Assembly: GCF_029360765.1 (NCBI RefSeq)
Contig: NZ_JARKNA010000008.1
Location: 62,001-126,000, forward strand
From: Terrimonas pollutisoli
Lineage (GTDB): Bacteria > Bacteroidota > Bacteroidia > Chitinophagales > Chitinophagaceae
DNA: 64,000 bases
Direction of reading: 5' to 3'
Every line of letters starts with the position of its first letter. Position 1 is the first letter of the stretch. The translations under genes and the position numbers were made by a program. Below are positions 53,465-61,477 of the stretch, in pieces. The notes under the pieces were generated by a model. It saw only the letters and a list, made by a program, of their open reading frames with translations. It searched no databases and was not told the DNA's origin.

Positions 53465-54982
53465 ATGCCAGTTGCAAAAAAATCATCTCGTACAAAAGCG
53501 GAAAATGCGAACGGGAAAACGAATACACTCAAATTAAAGTTTGATACCAGTTGGACCTATGCACCGGCTCCGGAAAGCAAGAGTGCAGCTACCATCAATA
53601 AGCAATACGATCTTTTTATAAATGGTGAATGGCAAAAGCCATCATCCAAAAAATATTTTGACAGCATCAACCCGGCCAATGAAGAAAAATTGAGTGAAAT
53701 AGCCGAGTCCAACGCTGCCGATGTTGATAAAGCAGTGGCGGCTGCCAGGAATGCTTATGATAAGGTTTGGAAAAGAATACCGGCAAAAGAAAGAGCAAAA
53801 TATATCTTTCGTATTGCAAGAATGATACAGGAGAAAGCAAGGGAACTTGCAATCATTGAATCATTGGATGGTGGTAAACCCATTCGGGAGAGCCGCGATT
53901 TTGATGTACCTACAGCCGCCAATCATTTCTTTTATTATGCCGGATGGGCCGATAAGCTGGAATATGCGTTTCCCAATCGCCGAACTGAATCGTTGGGCGT
54001 GGCGGGACAAATTATTCCCTGGAATTTTCCGCTACTGATGGCAGCGTGGAAGATTGCCCCGGCATTGGCAACAGGCAATACAGTTGTGTTGAAACCTGCA
54101 GAAACTACTTCTTTAACGGCGTTGAAACTGGCTGAGATCATACAGGAATCGGATCTGCCGCCGGGAGTGGTGAATATTATAACAGGCGCCGGCGAAACCG
54201 GGGCTGCTATCGTCAATCATCCCGACATTAACAAAATTGCTTTCACCGGGTCTACAGAAGTAGGCAAGATAATTCAAAGAGCTATCGCCGGCACGGATAA
54301 GAAAGTCACTTTGGAGCTTGGCGGGAAAGCTGCGAATATCATTTTTGAAGATGCACCCATAGACCAGGCGGTAGAAGGCGTGATCAACGGCATTTATTTT
54401 AACCAGGGACATGTTTGCTGCGCCGGTTCAAGGTTATATGTGCAGGAATCAATAGCAAAAGAAGTCATTCGAAAATTAAGAGACCGCATTGAATCACTGA
54501 TCGTAGGTGATCCGCTTGACAAGAACACGGATATCGGCGCTATCAATTCCAAACAACAATTACAGACGATTCAAAAATATATTGGCATTGGCAAAAAAGA
54601 AGGCGCTGAAATGTATGAAAGCAATTGCTCTTTACCGGGCAAAGGATTTTGGTGCAGGCCTACGATGTTTACCAATGTGGCGCAAAGCAACCGGATAGCG
54701 CAGGAAGAAATTTTCGGACCGGTATTATCTATTCTTACTTTCCGCACCGATGATGAAGTGATTGAGAAAGCCAACAACTCTCCTTATGGATTAAGTGCCG
54801 GTGTATGGACGGACAAGGGTTCTAAAATATTTAATATGACGAAACGGATGAGAGCCGGTGTGATTTGGGCCAATACGTTTAACAAATTTGACCCCTCCTC
54901 TCCTTTTGGTGGTTATAAAGAAAGTGGTTTTGGAAGAGAGGGTGGGTTGCATGGATTGTTGCCTTATGTGAATCTGATTTAA
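53465..54982 (+). CDS. ALDH16-like aldehyde dehydrogenase, catalytic half
   Basis: The protein has 505 residues. NAD-binding and catalytic motifs are intact: IIPWNFPLLMAAWKIAPALATGNT, FTGSTEVGKII, LELGGKAANIIFEDA with the base Glu, and the catalytic Cys in NQGHVCCAGSRLYV. The ending FGGYKESGFGREGGLHGL resembles ALDH16 enzymes, in which one chain holds an active domain and a truncated, Cys-less second domain. Here the second domain is a separate gene at 55536. With deoC it probably removes acetaldehyde from deoxynucleoside breakdown. Confidence 0.85.
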   Translation: MPVAKKSSRTKAENANGKTNTLKLKFDTSWTYAPAPESKSAATINKQYDLFINGEWQKPSSKKYFDSINPANEEKLSEIAESNAADVDKAVAAARNAYDKVWKRIPAKERAKYIFRIARMIQEKARELAIIESLDGGKPIRESRDFDVPTAANHFFYYAGWADKLEYAFPNRRTESLGVAGQIIPWNFPLLMAAWKIAPALATGNTVVLKPAETTSLTALKLAEIIQESDLPPGVVNIITGAGETGAAIVNHPDINKIAFTGSTEVGKIIQRAIAGTDKKVTLELGGKAANIIFEDAPIDQAVEGVINGIYFNQGHVCCAGSRLYVQESIAKEVIRKLRDRIESLIVGDPLDKNTDIGAINSKQQLQTIQKYIGIGKKEGAEMYESNCSLPGKGFWCRPTMFTNVAQSNRIAQEEIFGPVLSILTFRTDDEVIEKANNSPYGLSAGVWTDKGSKIFNMTKRMRAGVIWANTFNKFDPSSPFGGYKESGFGREGGLHGLLPYVNLI

Positions 54983-55535
54983 AATGATGTTTAAAAGGTT
55001 TAAGAAGTTCAAGGAGTTTAATAAGTTTAACTCATTCTATTTAATTTCATTTGACCAATGAAAAACAACCTGTTAAACCTTTAAACTCTTCACTATGGCA
55101 AAAATTGAAAGATTTGAAGATATTATTTCCTGGTAGGAAGCAAGAAAGTTGAACAAAACAATTGGCACTTTAATTGACGATGGCAGGTTTAAGCACAGTT
55201 ACAGGTTGATAAACCAAGTTGAAGGTTCTGCAGGATCAATCATGGATAATATCGCCGAAGGCTTTGAAAGAGGTGGTAATAAAGAATTCACACAATATTT
55301 ATATACATCAAAAGCATCTTGTGGCGAATTAAGATCACAACTGTATAGAGCATTGGACAGAAATTATATAAATCAGGCAGAGTTCGATATGTATGCAGCT
55401 CATGCAATGAAGATCAGCAGCCTAATTCAAAAGTTCATAACCTATTTAGAAAACTCCGAAACAAAAGGAATAAAGTATAAACAAAAGAACTCTAAAACTT
55501 TTTAAACCTATTAAACCTTTTAAACTCATTAAACA
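54983..55535. repeat. 9-nt repeat arrays bracketing a broken four-helix-bundle gene (element C)
   Basis: Left array: GTTTAA-type units at exact 9-nt steps (54989, 54998, 55007, 55016, 55025). Inverse-oriented AAACC units follow at 55073-55090, just before the gene. Right array: AAAC at 55495, 55504, 55513, 55522, 55531, again exactly 9 nt apart. The left array can pair either with the near or the far inverse array. The right array supplies the gene's TAA stop (55503-55505) and ends 1 nt before the next ATG. Same family as elements at 33322, 48486 and 56490. Confidence 0.8.
55095..55505 (+). pseudogene. S23-type four-helix-bundle gene with amber stop
   Basis: The ATG at 55095 starts MAKIERFEDIISW, then a TAG at 55134-55136 interrupts, and the same frame continues EARKLNKTIGTLIDDGRF...GSAGSIMDNIAEGFERGGNKEF...YKQKNSKTF. 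The paralogue at 48555 has Gln (CAA) at the stop position (SWQKAR), so a CAG-to-TAG change is likely. All other family motifs are intact and the two proteins are highly similar. A short product could restart from TTG at 55149, but loss of helix 1 would probably break the bundle. A sequencing error or suppression remains possible. Confidence 0.8.
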
Positions 55536-56489
55536 ATGGGTAAAGCACTAATAAAAAAATCTTCGCTCACCATCGGTGAGAATGGGCTTGAAAAAGCAGT
55601 CAGCAGCAAACGCCTTGAAGTTTTAAAAACCTATAAAATTTATATCGGCGGACAATTTCCCCGCACTGAATCGGGCCGTTATTATATTCCGATGAATGCC
55701 GCTGGAAAAAAATTGGCCAATGTTTGCCTGAGCTCGAGAAAAGATTTTCGCAACTCCGTCGTAGCTGCAAGAGGGGCGGTTAGTGGATGGAGTGGTCGTG
55801 CAGCTTTCAATCGCGGACAGATACTTTACCGGATGGCTGAAATGCTGGAAGGAAGAAAGGCACAGTTTATCGAAGAGTTGATATTTCAGGATAGCACCCG
55901 GGCCAAAGCAGAAAAAGAGGTGAACCTGGCTATTGACAGATTGATCTGGTATGCCGGCTGGTGTGATAAATTTCAGCAGGTGTTTAGTGCCGTCAACCCG
56001 GTGGCCTCATCGCATTTCAATTTTTCGGTTCCAGAGCCTACCGGCGTTGTTTCCATTATTGCACCACAAGGGGATTCGTTGTTGGGACTCGTGTCGGTAG
56101 TAGCACCTGTTATTGCAGGTGGTAATACCTGCGTTGTATTGGCCTCAGAATCAAAACCACTTTGCGCAGTTACTTTTTCAGAAGTTTTAAACTCCTCCGA
56201 TCTTCCGGGTGGAGTAGTTAATATTCTGACCGGTAAGGTGAGTGAACTGGCAAGTTGGTTTGCCGATCATATGGACGTAAATGCAACCATTTATTGTGAA
56301 AAAGATTCTACCATACAGAAAATGATGCGTGAAAAATCGGCATTGAATGTAAAACGCATTGTTTTTTATGATAAAATAAACTGGATGAGTGACGAAGGAC
56401 AATCGCCTTATTTTATCATGGATACACAGGAAATAAAAACCACCTGGCACCCCGTGGAGAATATTGCGGGAGCCGGCGGCGGGTATTAG
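55536..56489 (+). CDS. ALDH16-like second domain, Cys-less pseudoenzyme
   Basis: The protein has 317 residues and covers only the N-terminal NAD-binding part of an aldehyde dehydrogenase: TYKIYIGGQFPRTESGRYY, RGQILYRMAEMLEGRKAQF, LIWYAGWCDKFQQVF, GVVSIIAPQGDSLLGLVSVV and DLPGGVVNILTGKVSELASWF. It stops before the catalytic Cys domain. In ALDH16 proteins a second ALDH domain of just this truncated form is fused to the active one; 505 plus 317 residues adds up to that size. It is therefore read as a split ALDH16 subunit rather than a broken gene. A four-helix cassette separates the halves. Confidence 0.75.
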   Translation: MGKALIKKSSLTIGENGLEKAVSSKRLEVLKTYKIYIGGQFPRTESGRYYIPMNAAGKKLANVCLSSRKDFRNSVVAARGAVSGWSGRAAFNRGQILYRMAEMLEGRKAQFIEELIFQDSTRAKAEKEVNLAIDRLIWYAGWCDKFQQVFSAVNPVASSHFNFSVPEPTGVVSIIAPQGDSLLGLVSVVAPVIAGGNTCVVLASESKPLCAVTFSEVLNSSDLPGGVVNILTGKVSELASWFADHMDVNATIYCEKDSTIQKMMREKSALNVKRIVFYDKINWMSDEGQSPYFIMDTQEIKTTWHPVENIAGAGGGY

Positions 56490-56580
56490 GTTCCAAAAGT
56501 TCAAGGAGTTTAAAGGTTTAAGAGGTTGTCGCAACTTATTGAACTTTTTAAACCTCTTAAACTTATTAAACTTCTTTTGG
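56490..56580. repeat. 9-nt repeat hairpin (ORF-less element D)
   Basis: GTT units at 56490, 56499, 56508, 56516 and 56525 are followed, after the loop GTCG, by inverse AAC units at 56532, 56541, 56550, 56559 and 56568 (exact 9-nt steps). Together they form a long imperfect stem-loop of about 85 nt starting at the stop codon of the preceding gene. It looks like an element B/C without the gene. Confidence 0.8.
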
Positions 56581-56604
56581 TAAGAAATTTGAATACGATA
56601 TTTC

Positions 56605-57051
56605 ATGAAAAAACTTTTATTTTTCTGCACCCTGTTTCTTTCGCTGAACCTGTTTGCCCAGAATACGCAAAGCACCGGTGATACGAACAACGTGGTGATA
56701 CATAAGGACCCCCGCATTGATCTGTTGATTAGCAAACAAGCACAGATCAACGAAGAAACAACCCGTGAATCACGCCGCACTGTAAAAGGTTATCGCCTTA
56801 TGATCATCAGCACCAGCAACCGTGATGAAGCGATTGCCGCAAAAACCACCGTTTATACTTATTTCCCTGAACTAAAAGCCTATCTCTGGCATCAATCACC
56901 CTATTATAAAGTAAAAGCCGGTGATTTCAAGGAAAGAAAAGAAGCGGAAGAATACCAGAAACGTTTAAACGTGTACTTTACAAAAGGTGTCTACATCATG
57001 AATGACATAGTAGAACTGAAACCTGAAAAAAACCGCGAAGAACAATTATAA
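56605..57051 (+). CDS. Secreted SPOR-domain protein
   Basis: The protein has 148 residues with a signal peptide (MKKLLFFCTLFLSLNLFAQ). A SPOR-like domain follows: KGYRLMIISTSNRDEAIAAKTTVYTYFPELKAYLWHQSPYYKVKAGDFKERKEAEEYQKRL. SPOR domains bind denuded peptidoglycan. The first part holds HKDPRIDLLISKQAQINEET, a lead often seen in Bacteroidota SPOR proteins. Role at the envelope or division site is inferred. Confidence 0.82.
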   Translation: MKKLLFFCTLFLSLNLFAQNTQSTGDTNNVVIHKDPRIDLLISKQAQINEETTRESRRTVKGYRLMIISTSNRDEAIAAKTTVYTYFPELKAYLWHQSPYYKVKAGDFKERKEAEEYQKRLNVYFTKGVYIMNDIVELKPEKNREEQL

Positions 57052-57121
57052 GTTTTCCTCTACCGTTTGTTCGCTTTTTAAAAACAGTCTTCATTCAGAA
57101 TTTATCTTTTCTGCGAAACGC

Positions 57122-57129
57122 TATTTTTG
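57122..57129 (+). promoter_or_regulatory. -7 promoter element for the M20 gene
   Basis: TATTTTTG matches TAnnTTTG and ends 4 nt before the ATG at 57134, predicting a leaderless or nearly leaderless transcript. Confidence 0.55.
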
Positions 57130-57133
57130 CGTT

Positions 57134-58309
57134 ATGATAGAAAAGATCAAGTCGTTAGCGAAACAGTACGCTCCTGAGTTTATTGAAGTGCGTCATCACC
57201 TGCATGCACACCCCGAACTGAGTTACCAGGAGTTTGAAACTTCCAGGTTTGTACAGAAGAAGCTGGAGGAAATGGGTATCCCGTTTGAAATAAAAGCTAC
57301 GACTGGTGTGATCGGCTTGATAAAGGGCCAAAACCCGGATAAACGTATTACTGCTCTCCGCGCCGACATGGATGCATTACCCATCAAAGAAGAGAATAAC
57401 ATTTCCTATAAATCAAAAAATGAAGGCGTAATGCATGCTTGCGGGCATGATGTGCACACGACCTGCCTGCTGGGTGCTGCAAAAATTTTAAATGAAACAA
57501 AGGATAATTGGGAAGGCACGGTAAAACTGATATTTCAGCCGGGTGAAGAAAAAAATCCAGGTGGTGCCAGTTTATTGATCAAAGAAGGTGTATTAGAAAA
57601 TCCAAGACCCTCTTCTATTTTTGGCTTGCATGTTCATCCGGGACTTGCAGTCGGTAAAATGAGTTTCAGAGGCGGCAAAGTAATGGCCAGCGCTGATGAA
57701 TTATATATCACCATCAAAGGCAAAGGAGGTCACGCCGCATCCCCACATTTTTGTATCGACCCTATTTTAATTGCATCGCACCTTATCATCAGTCTGCAGC
57801 AGATTGTAAGCCGTAATAATAATCCGCATAACCCAACTGTACTTTCTATTACTTCGGTGCAGGGAGGATCAACTACCAACGTTATTCCAAATGAAGTGAA
57901 ACTGAAAGGTACGTTCCGTGCCATGGATGAAGTATGGCGGTTTAAAGCTCATAAGCTGATCAGAAAACTGGCGGTTGATTTAGTGCATAGCATGGGTGGC
58001 GAAATTGATCTGCTGATAGATGTTGGTTATCCTTCCGTGTACAACAATGAAGCATTAAATGAAATGACAAGAAAAAAAGCAGAAGACTATATCGGCAAAG
58101 CAAATGTGGAAGAAACCGAGGCCAGGATGGGAGCGGAAGATTTTGGTTATTATACTCAGCAAATACCTGGTTGTTTTTATAGGCTTGGTGTGATGAATAC
58201 AGAAAAAGGAATTGTATCAGGCGTGCATACTCCTACTTTCAATATTGATGAATCAGCCATTGAAACCGGCATGGGGATGATGGCCTGGCTGGGCGCTTCT
58301 TCGCAATAA
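57134..58309 (+). CDS. M20-family amidohydrolase (N-acyl-amino-acid type)
   Basis: The protein has 391 residues. Metal ligands of the M20D group are visible: RHHLHAHPELSYQEFET, LRADMDALPIKEENN, GVMHACGHDVHTTCLLGAAKIL (Cys-His pair), FQPGEEKNPGGASLLIKEG and IFGLHVHPGLAVGK, with MGAEDFGYYTQQIPGCFYRLG at the end. Such enzymes remove acyl or aromatic groups from amino acids or peptides in the cytoplasm. No signal peptide. The stretch after its stop carries a small gene on the other strand. Confidence 0.9.
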   Translation: MIEKIKSLAKQYAPEFIEVRHHLHAHPELSYQEFETSRFVQKKLEEMGIPFEIKATTGVIGLIKGQNPDKRITALRADMDALPIKEENNISYKSKNEGVMHACGHDVHTTCLLGAAKILNETKDNWEGTVKLIFQPGEEKNPGGASLLIKEGVLENPRPSSIFGLHVHPGLAVGKMSFRGGKVMASADELYITIKGKGGHAASPHFCIDPILIASHLIISLQQIVSRNNNPHNPTVLSITSVQGGSTTNVIPNEVKLKGTFRAMDEVWRFKAHKLIRKLAVDLVHSMGGEIDLLIDVGYPSVYNNEALNEMTRKKAEDYIGKANVEETEARMGAEDFGYYTQQIPGCFYRLGVMNTEKGIVSGVHTPTFNIDESAIETGMGMMAWLGASSQ

Positions 58310-58360
58310 TATTTGGTGCAGCAACAACATCGTTACTGCACCCGGAACAATGTTCTCCAT

Positions 58361-58540
58361 TTAGCCTTCATAAAGACGACGCCGTTTTTTGGCAATTAAA
58401 AGGATGATAATTAAACCCACGAGAGAATAATTGCCGGAAACTTTGCCTGTAATGCTATTTAACAGATCACACAGATGAAATAAAAGCCGGGCAACGCTTT
58501 CAAAAAAAGTTATCGTTTGCTCAAGCAGATAAGAAAGCAT
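58361..58540 (-). CDS. Small membrane protein downstream of the ABC operon (59 aa)
   Basis: An ATG at 58540 opens 59 codons ending TAA at 58361-58363. The product has an amphipathic or hydrophobic first half (MLSYLLEQTITFFESVARLLF) and one clear membrane helix near the C-terminus (YSLVGLIIILLIA) followed by KKRRR, a positive-inside anchor. It follows the ABC permease stop by 30 nt on the same strand, so it probably belongs to that operon. Family unknown. Confidence 0.6.
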   Translation of the reverse strand: MLSYLLEQTITFFESVARLLFHLCDLLNSITGKVSGNYSLVGLIIILLIAKKRRRLYEG

Positions 58541-58570
58541 ACTATTCTTTTTTTGAGATTGTTAAATGTA

Positions 58571-59335
58571 TTATCCCTTCTCCTTTCTGAAACGCATATC
58601 TAAAAATGCAAGAATGGTAAAGAAGGCAAAATAACCTATCGAATTCCATTCGTGGTTCTGCAACAGCGGCCCTTCAGTATCCCGCACTCCTTCCATAGTC
58701 AGCACAGGCAGGGCATAAGGCACTTTGTAAACATGCTCCCACCTGAACTGATAAATGATCAGAGCGGTGACAAGCAACCCAAGCCCTATTCCAATGGGAA
58801 CAATGAAATTCCGGAAACGAAGGCTTACCCAGTATTGAATAGCGATAATCCCCAATAGTGATACAAATGTTTTAAAATTTAGGCGGAGCAACTCCTGCCA
58901 GTCTATCGCCGTATTTAGAAAACTAAACTTTCTGAAAAACAAGTTGGGGACGACGCCGGATAATAGTAGAAAAATATTGAACAGCAGGAAAAGAAACAAG
59001 ATCATGATCAATATTGTGAACCATTTTGAGAAAAAAATACCACCTATCGACTGCGGTGACGCAAACACCTGTTTCCAGGTATTGTTTTTATATTCGATCT
59101 GCGGAATAAGACTGCAAACAAGTATGACGAACATTGGCAAAAGAAATGCGTTGAACGCCTGCCATCCCTGCATTAAATGCCTGTCCCAGCCTTGTGAATA
59201 ACTTTTCTCTGGCTTTATAACATAAGCAAGAAAAAATATTAAAGGAATAACGGCTGCACCCGTAACGCTTAGCCAAAACGAAGCGCTGCGCTTTGTTTTT
59301 ATCAATTCTGCTTTTGTTGATACTAGTAGACTCAT
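58571..59335 (-). CDS. ABC-2 type transporter permease
   Basis: The protein has 254 residues with about six membrane segments (FWLSVTGAAVIPLIFFLAYVI, AFNAFLLPMFVILVCSLIPQIEY, WFTILIMILFLFLLFNIFLLL). The N-terminus LVSTKAELIKTKRSASFWLS and YKNNTWKQVFASPQ resemble ABC-2 permeases of lantibiotic-immunity type. It overlaps the ATPase stop by 4 nt (ATGA). It exports or flips an unknown substrate with the neighbouring ATPase. Confidence 0.83.
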   Translation of the reverse strand: MSLLVSTKAELIKTKRSASFWLSVTGAAVIPLIFFLAYVIKPEKSYSQGWDRHLMQGWQAFNAFLLPMFVILVCSLIPQIEYKNNTWKQVFASPQSIGGIFFSKWFTILIMILFLFLLFNIFLLLSGVVPNLFFRKFSFLNTAIDWQELLRLNFKTFVSLLGIIAIQYWVSLRFRNFIVPIGIGLGLLVTALIIYQFRWEHVYKVPYALPVLTMEGVRDTEGPLLQNHEWNSIGYFAFFTILAFLDMRFRKEKG

Positions 59336-60243
59336 GAGTTGGTAGATGTAATGTCAAGAAATAGTTGTTCAAGGTCGTTTTGCTGTGGGTGCAGTGCATA
59401 AACATCAAGGCCGCCCTGCACCAGCAATTTATTGATGACGGCAGTTTGCTCTTTGTTTTCAAACGGTAAAACCAGTTTACCATTTACACTCGTTATCGTA
59501 AATGACTCCAGCAGCCGGGCCGCCTGCTCATTATTATTTGTTTCGACTTCCAGTGAAGTTTGTCTTGTTTTCATCTGCTGCAATTCCGTTAATGGACCCT
59601 GGAAGAGCATTTTACCTTTGTGAATAATACCGACATGACTCGCCATTCTTTCTACTTCATTCAGGATATGACTTGAAACGATGACCGTGGTGCCATGCTC
59701 TTTATTCAGTTTTTTGATCAACTCTCTTGTTTCAATGATACCATTTGGGTCCAACCCGTTTGTTGGCTCATCCAGTATCAACAACTCGGGCTGGTGGAGC
59801 AACGCAATGGCGATCGATAATCGTTGTTTCATGCCCAATGAAAATTGCTTTGTTTTCTTTTTACCGGTATGATCGAGCCCTACAATTTTCAATACTTCAT
59901 CGATGCGGGTCTTACCAACATTATACACGAGCCGGTATATCTCCAAATTTTCTTTGGCTGTCAGGTGCAGGTACAGCGATGGTTGTTCGATCAGGGAACC
60001 AAGTCTTTTCAAAATTTCGATCCGGTGAGAAGCAAATTCTTTCCCAAAGATCTCCAGCTTACCTTGCTGATTTTTTAAAAGCCCCAGTAATAAACGCAGC
60101 GTGGTTGTCTTACCTGCACCATTAGGTCCAAGAAAACCATAGACACTGCCCTGCGGAACCTGGAGATTGATATTATCGAGTGTTTTATTACCGTTCCTGA
60201 ATGAGTAGGTCAGGCCGGTCGTTTGAATAACGGCGGAGCTCAT
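59332..60243 (-). CDS. ABC transporter ATP-binding protein
   Basis: The start is the ATG at 60243 (MSSAVIQTTGLTYSFRNGN); a longer frame to 60324 would overlap the upstream gene. About 303 residues: Walker A VYGFLGPNGAGKTTTLRLLLG, signature FSLGMKQRLSIAIALLHQPE, Walker B LLILDEPTNGLDPNG, switch VIVSSHILNEVERM. The extra C-terminal 90 residues are common in drug or peptide exporters. It pairs with the permease at 58571. Confidence 0.92.
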   Translation of the reverse strand: MSSAVIQTTGLTYSFRNGNKTLDNINLQVPQGSVYGFLGPNGAGKTTTLRLLLGLLKNQQGKLEIFGKEFASHRIEILKRLGSLIEQPSLYLHLTAKENLEIYRLVYNVGKTRIDEVLKIVGLDHTGKKKTKQFSLGMKQRLSIAIALLHQPELLILDEPTNGLDPNGIIETRELIKKLNKEHGTTVIVSSHILNEVERMASHVGIIHKGKMLFQGPLTELQQMKTRQTSLEVETNNNEQAARLLESFTITSVNGKLVLPFENKEQTAVINKLLVQGGLDVYALHPQQNDLEQLFLDITSTNS

Positions 60244-60281
60244 ATGATAAACTTTAATGGTTAAGTTTTGTGACTGAAAAA

Positions 60282-61037
60282 CTAAGGCCGGTCTAGCCCT
60301 GTCAATTGTTTTAAATATTTCCAATTGGCTTTTACGGATGAGCTGTCAGAAAGTGAACCCATCACTTCATTTACCATTGCTCCATCACTGATCGTAACAT
60401 CAGCTGATCCGTTTGTTTCTAATTGCACTCGTGATACACTCACGTTCTTGCCAATAAAAAACCTGCTTCCGTTTGCTTTAACTGCCAGTTGATCAATTTT
60501 TAAAGAGGCTTCTGAATCATTTCTGGAATAATTTTCATGCCTTCCTATACTCAATAAACTATTTTCGTTTAATATTATATCCACCCTATTAAACGCTGAA
60601 GAATCATTAGCGTTTATAAAAGCTTCTGCATTATCTACGACTATACCTTCCAATGATGGCAATGATAAATCAACCCATACGTCATTTTGAAAATGATCAT
60701 CCTGGCTTTCCTTCGCCTCGCCTACCGATTGAATAAACACTGTATCTGCTGAATGATAAATTTTCACGCTATCACTTCCGTCAACCGAGTATTTATAACA
60801 GGCCGTGTTGGCCACACTTAAATTCACTTTCAGGTTATTGCCTTTTGCACCCACTAGTTTGATCACTTTGAATGACGCAATATCTCCTTTACGTGAGTTG
60901 ATGCTTTGGAATGAATCATTCCTTACAAGCGTATACTGTCCCTTTTTGATCTTGCTCTTGAATGACATAAACATGGCGATAGGTACCAGAAATACGATGA
61001 TAAAGAAACCTGTCAATATTTTACTGCTTGTCTTCAT
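60282..61037 (-). CDS. DUF2807-like envelope protein
   Basis: The protein has 251 residues with an N-terminal membrane anchor (ILTGFFIIVFLVPIAMFMSF). The rest is beta-helix-like, with repeats typical of the head-domain DUF2807 family (DVWVDLSLPSLEGIVVDNAEAFINAN, KIDQLAVKANGSRFFIGKNVSVSRVQLETNGSADVTISDG). These proteins often accompany ABC or stress operons in Bacteroidota. No activity is known. It lies between the GntR gene and the second ABC ATPase. Confidence 0.7.
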   Translation of the reverse strand: MKTSSKILTGFFIIVFLVPIAMFMSFKSKIKKGQYTLVRNDSFQSINSRKGDIASFKVIKLVGAKGNNLKVNLSVANTACYKYSVDGSDSVKIYHSADTVFIQSVGEAKESQDDHFQNDVWVDLSLPSLEGIVVDNAEAFINANDSSAFNRVDIILNENSLLSIGRHENYSRNDSEASLKIDQLAVKANGSRFFIGKNVSVSRVQLETNGSADVTISDGAMVNEVMGSLSDSSSVKANWKYLKQLTGLDRP

Positions 61038-61051
61038 GTTAGTTGGTTTTA

Positions 61052-61426
61052 TCAGGCGGCGTAATTTTTTTTGAATTTTTCAAACCTTGCTTTTAGGTCG
61101 TCCATTTCAATACCCAGCATGTGCATAATACGGAACACGGCCGGCATTTCTTTTTCAGTAAATTCATGTTTGCGATAATCCATAGCGTTTTTTGGACCAT
61201 TTGCAGATATGAAATACCCGATACCACGTTTATCGTAAATGATATCCTGTTGTTTTAAAAATTCGTAAGTACGGGCCACCGTATTGGGATTTACCTCCAA
61301 TTGCACTGCCAACTCCCTCACACTCGGAATTTTATCCTCTGCCAGCCACTCTTTCAGCAACACCTTCTCACACACATAGTCAGCTATCTGCAGATATATT
61401 GCCTGGCCACTATTATTAAATTGCAT
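61052..61426 (-). CDS. GntR-family regulator, YtrA type
   Basis: The start is the ATG at 61426 (MQFNNSGQAIYLQIADYVCEKVLLKEW). 124 residues: a GntR winged helix (DKIPSVRELAVQLEVNPNTVARTYEFLKQQDIIYDKRGIGYFI) with only a short C-terminal helix pair, as in the YtrA subgroup that controls ABC operons. It lies inside the ABC operon; the palindrome at 63473 is its likely target. Confidence 0.87.
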   Translation of the reverse strand: MQFNNSGQAIYLQIADYVCEKVLLKEWLAEDKIPSVRELAVQLEVNPNTVARTYEFLKQQDIIYDKRGIGYFISANGPKNAMDYRKHEFTEKEMPAVFRIMHMLGIEMDDLKARFEKFKKNYAA

Positions 61427-61477
61427 AAAGCATTTTTTTCTGTTCAATAATTTAGAGAAACGACACAACCACTTTTT

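Noticed and set aside
55134..55136. TAG in the four-helix-bundle frame read as pyrrolysine
   Set aside because: No pyl genes in the window, and this family does not use pyrrolysine; a point mutation is simpler.
56187..56780. Minus-strand frame with KFKRFKKFNK repeats
   Set aside because: The repeats are just the translated 9-nt array, and the frame is antisense to two real genes.
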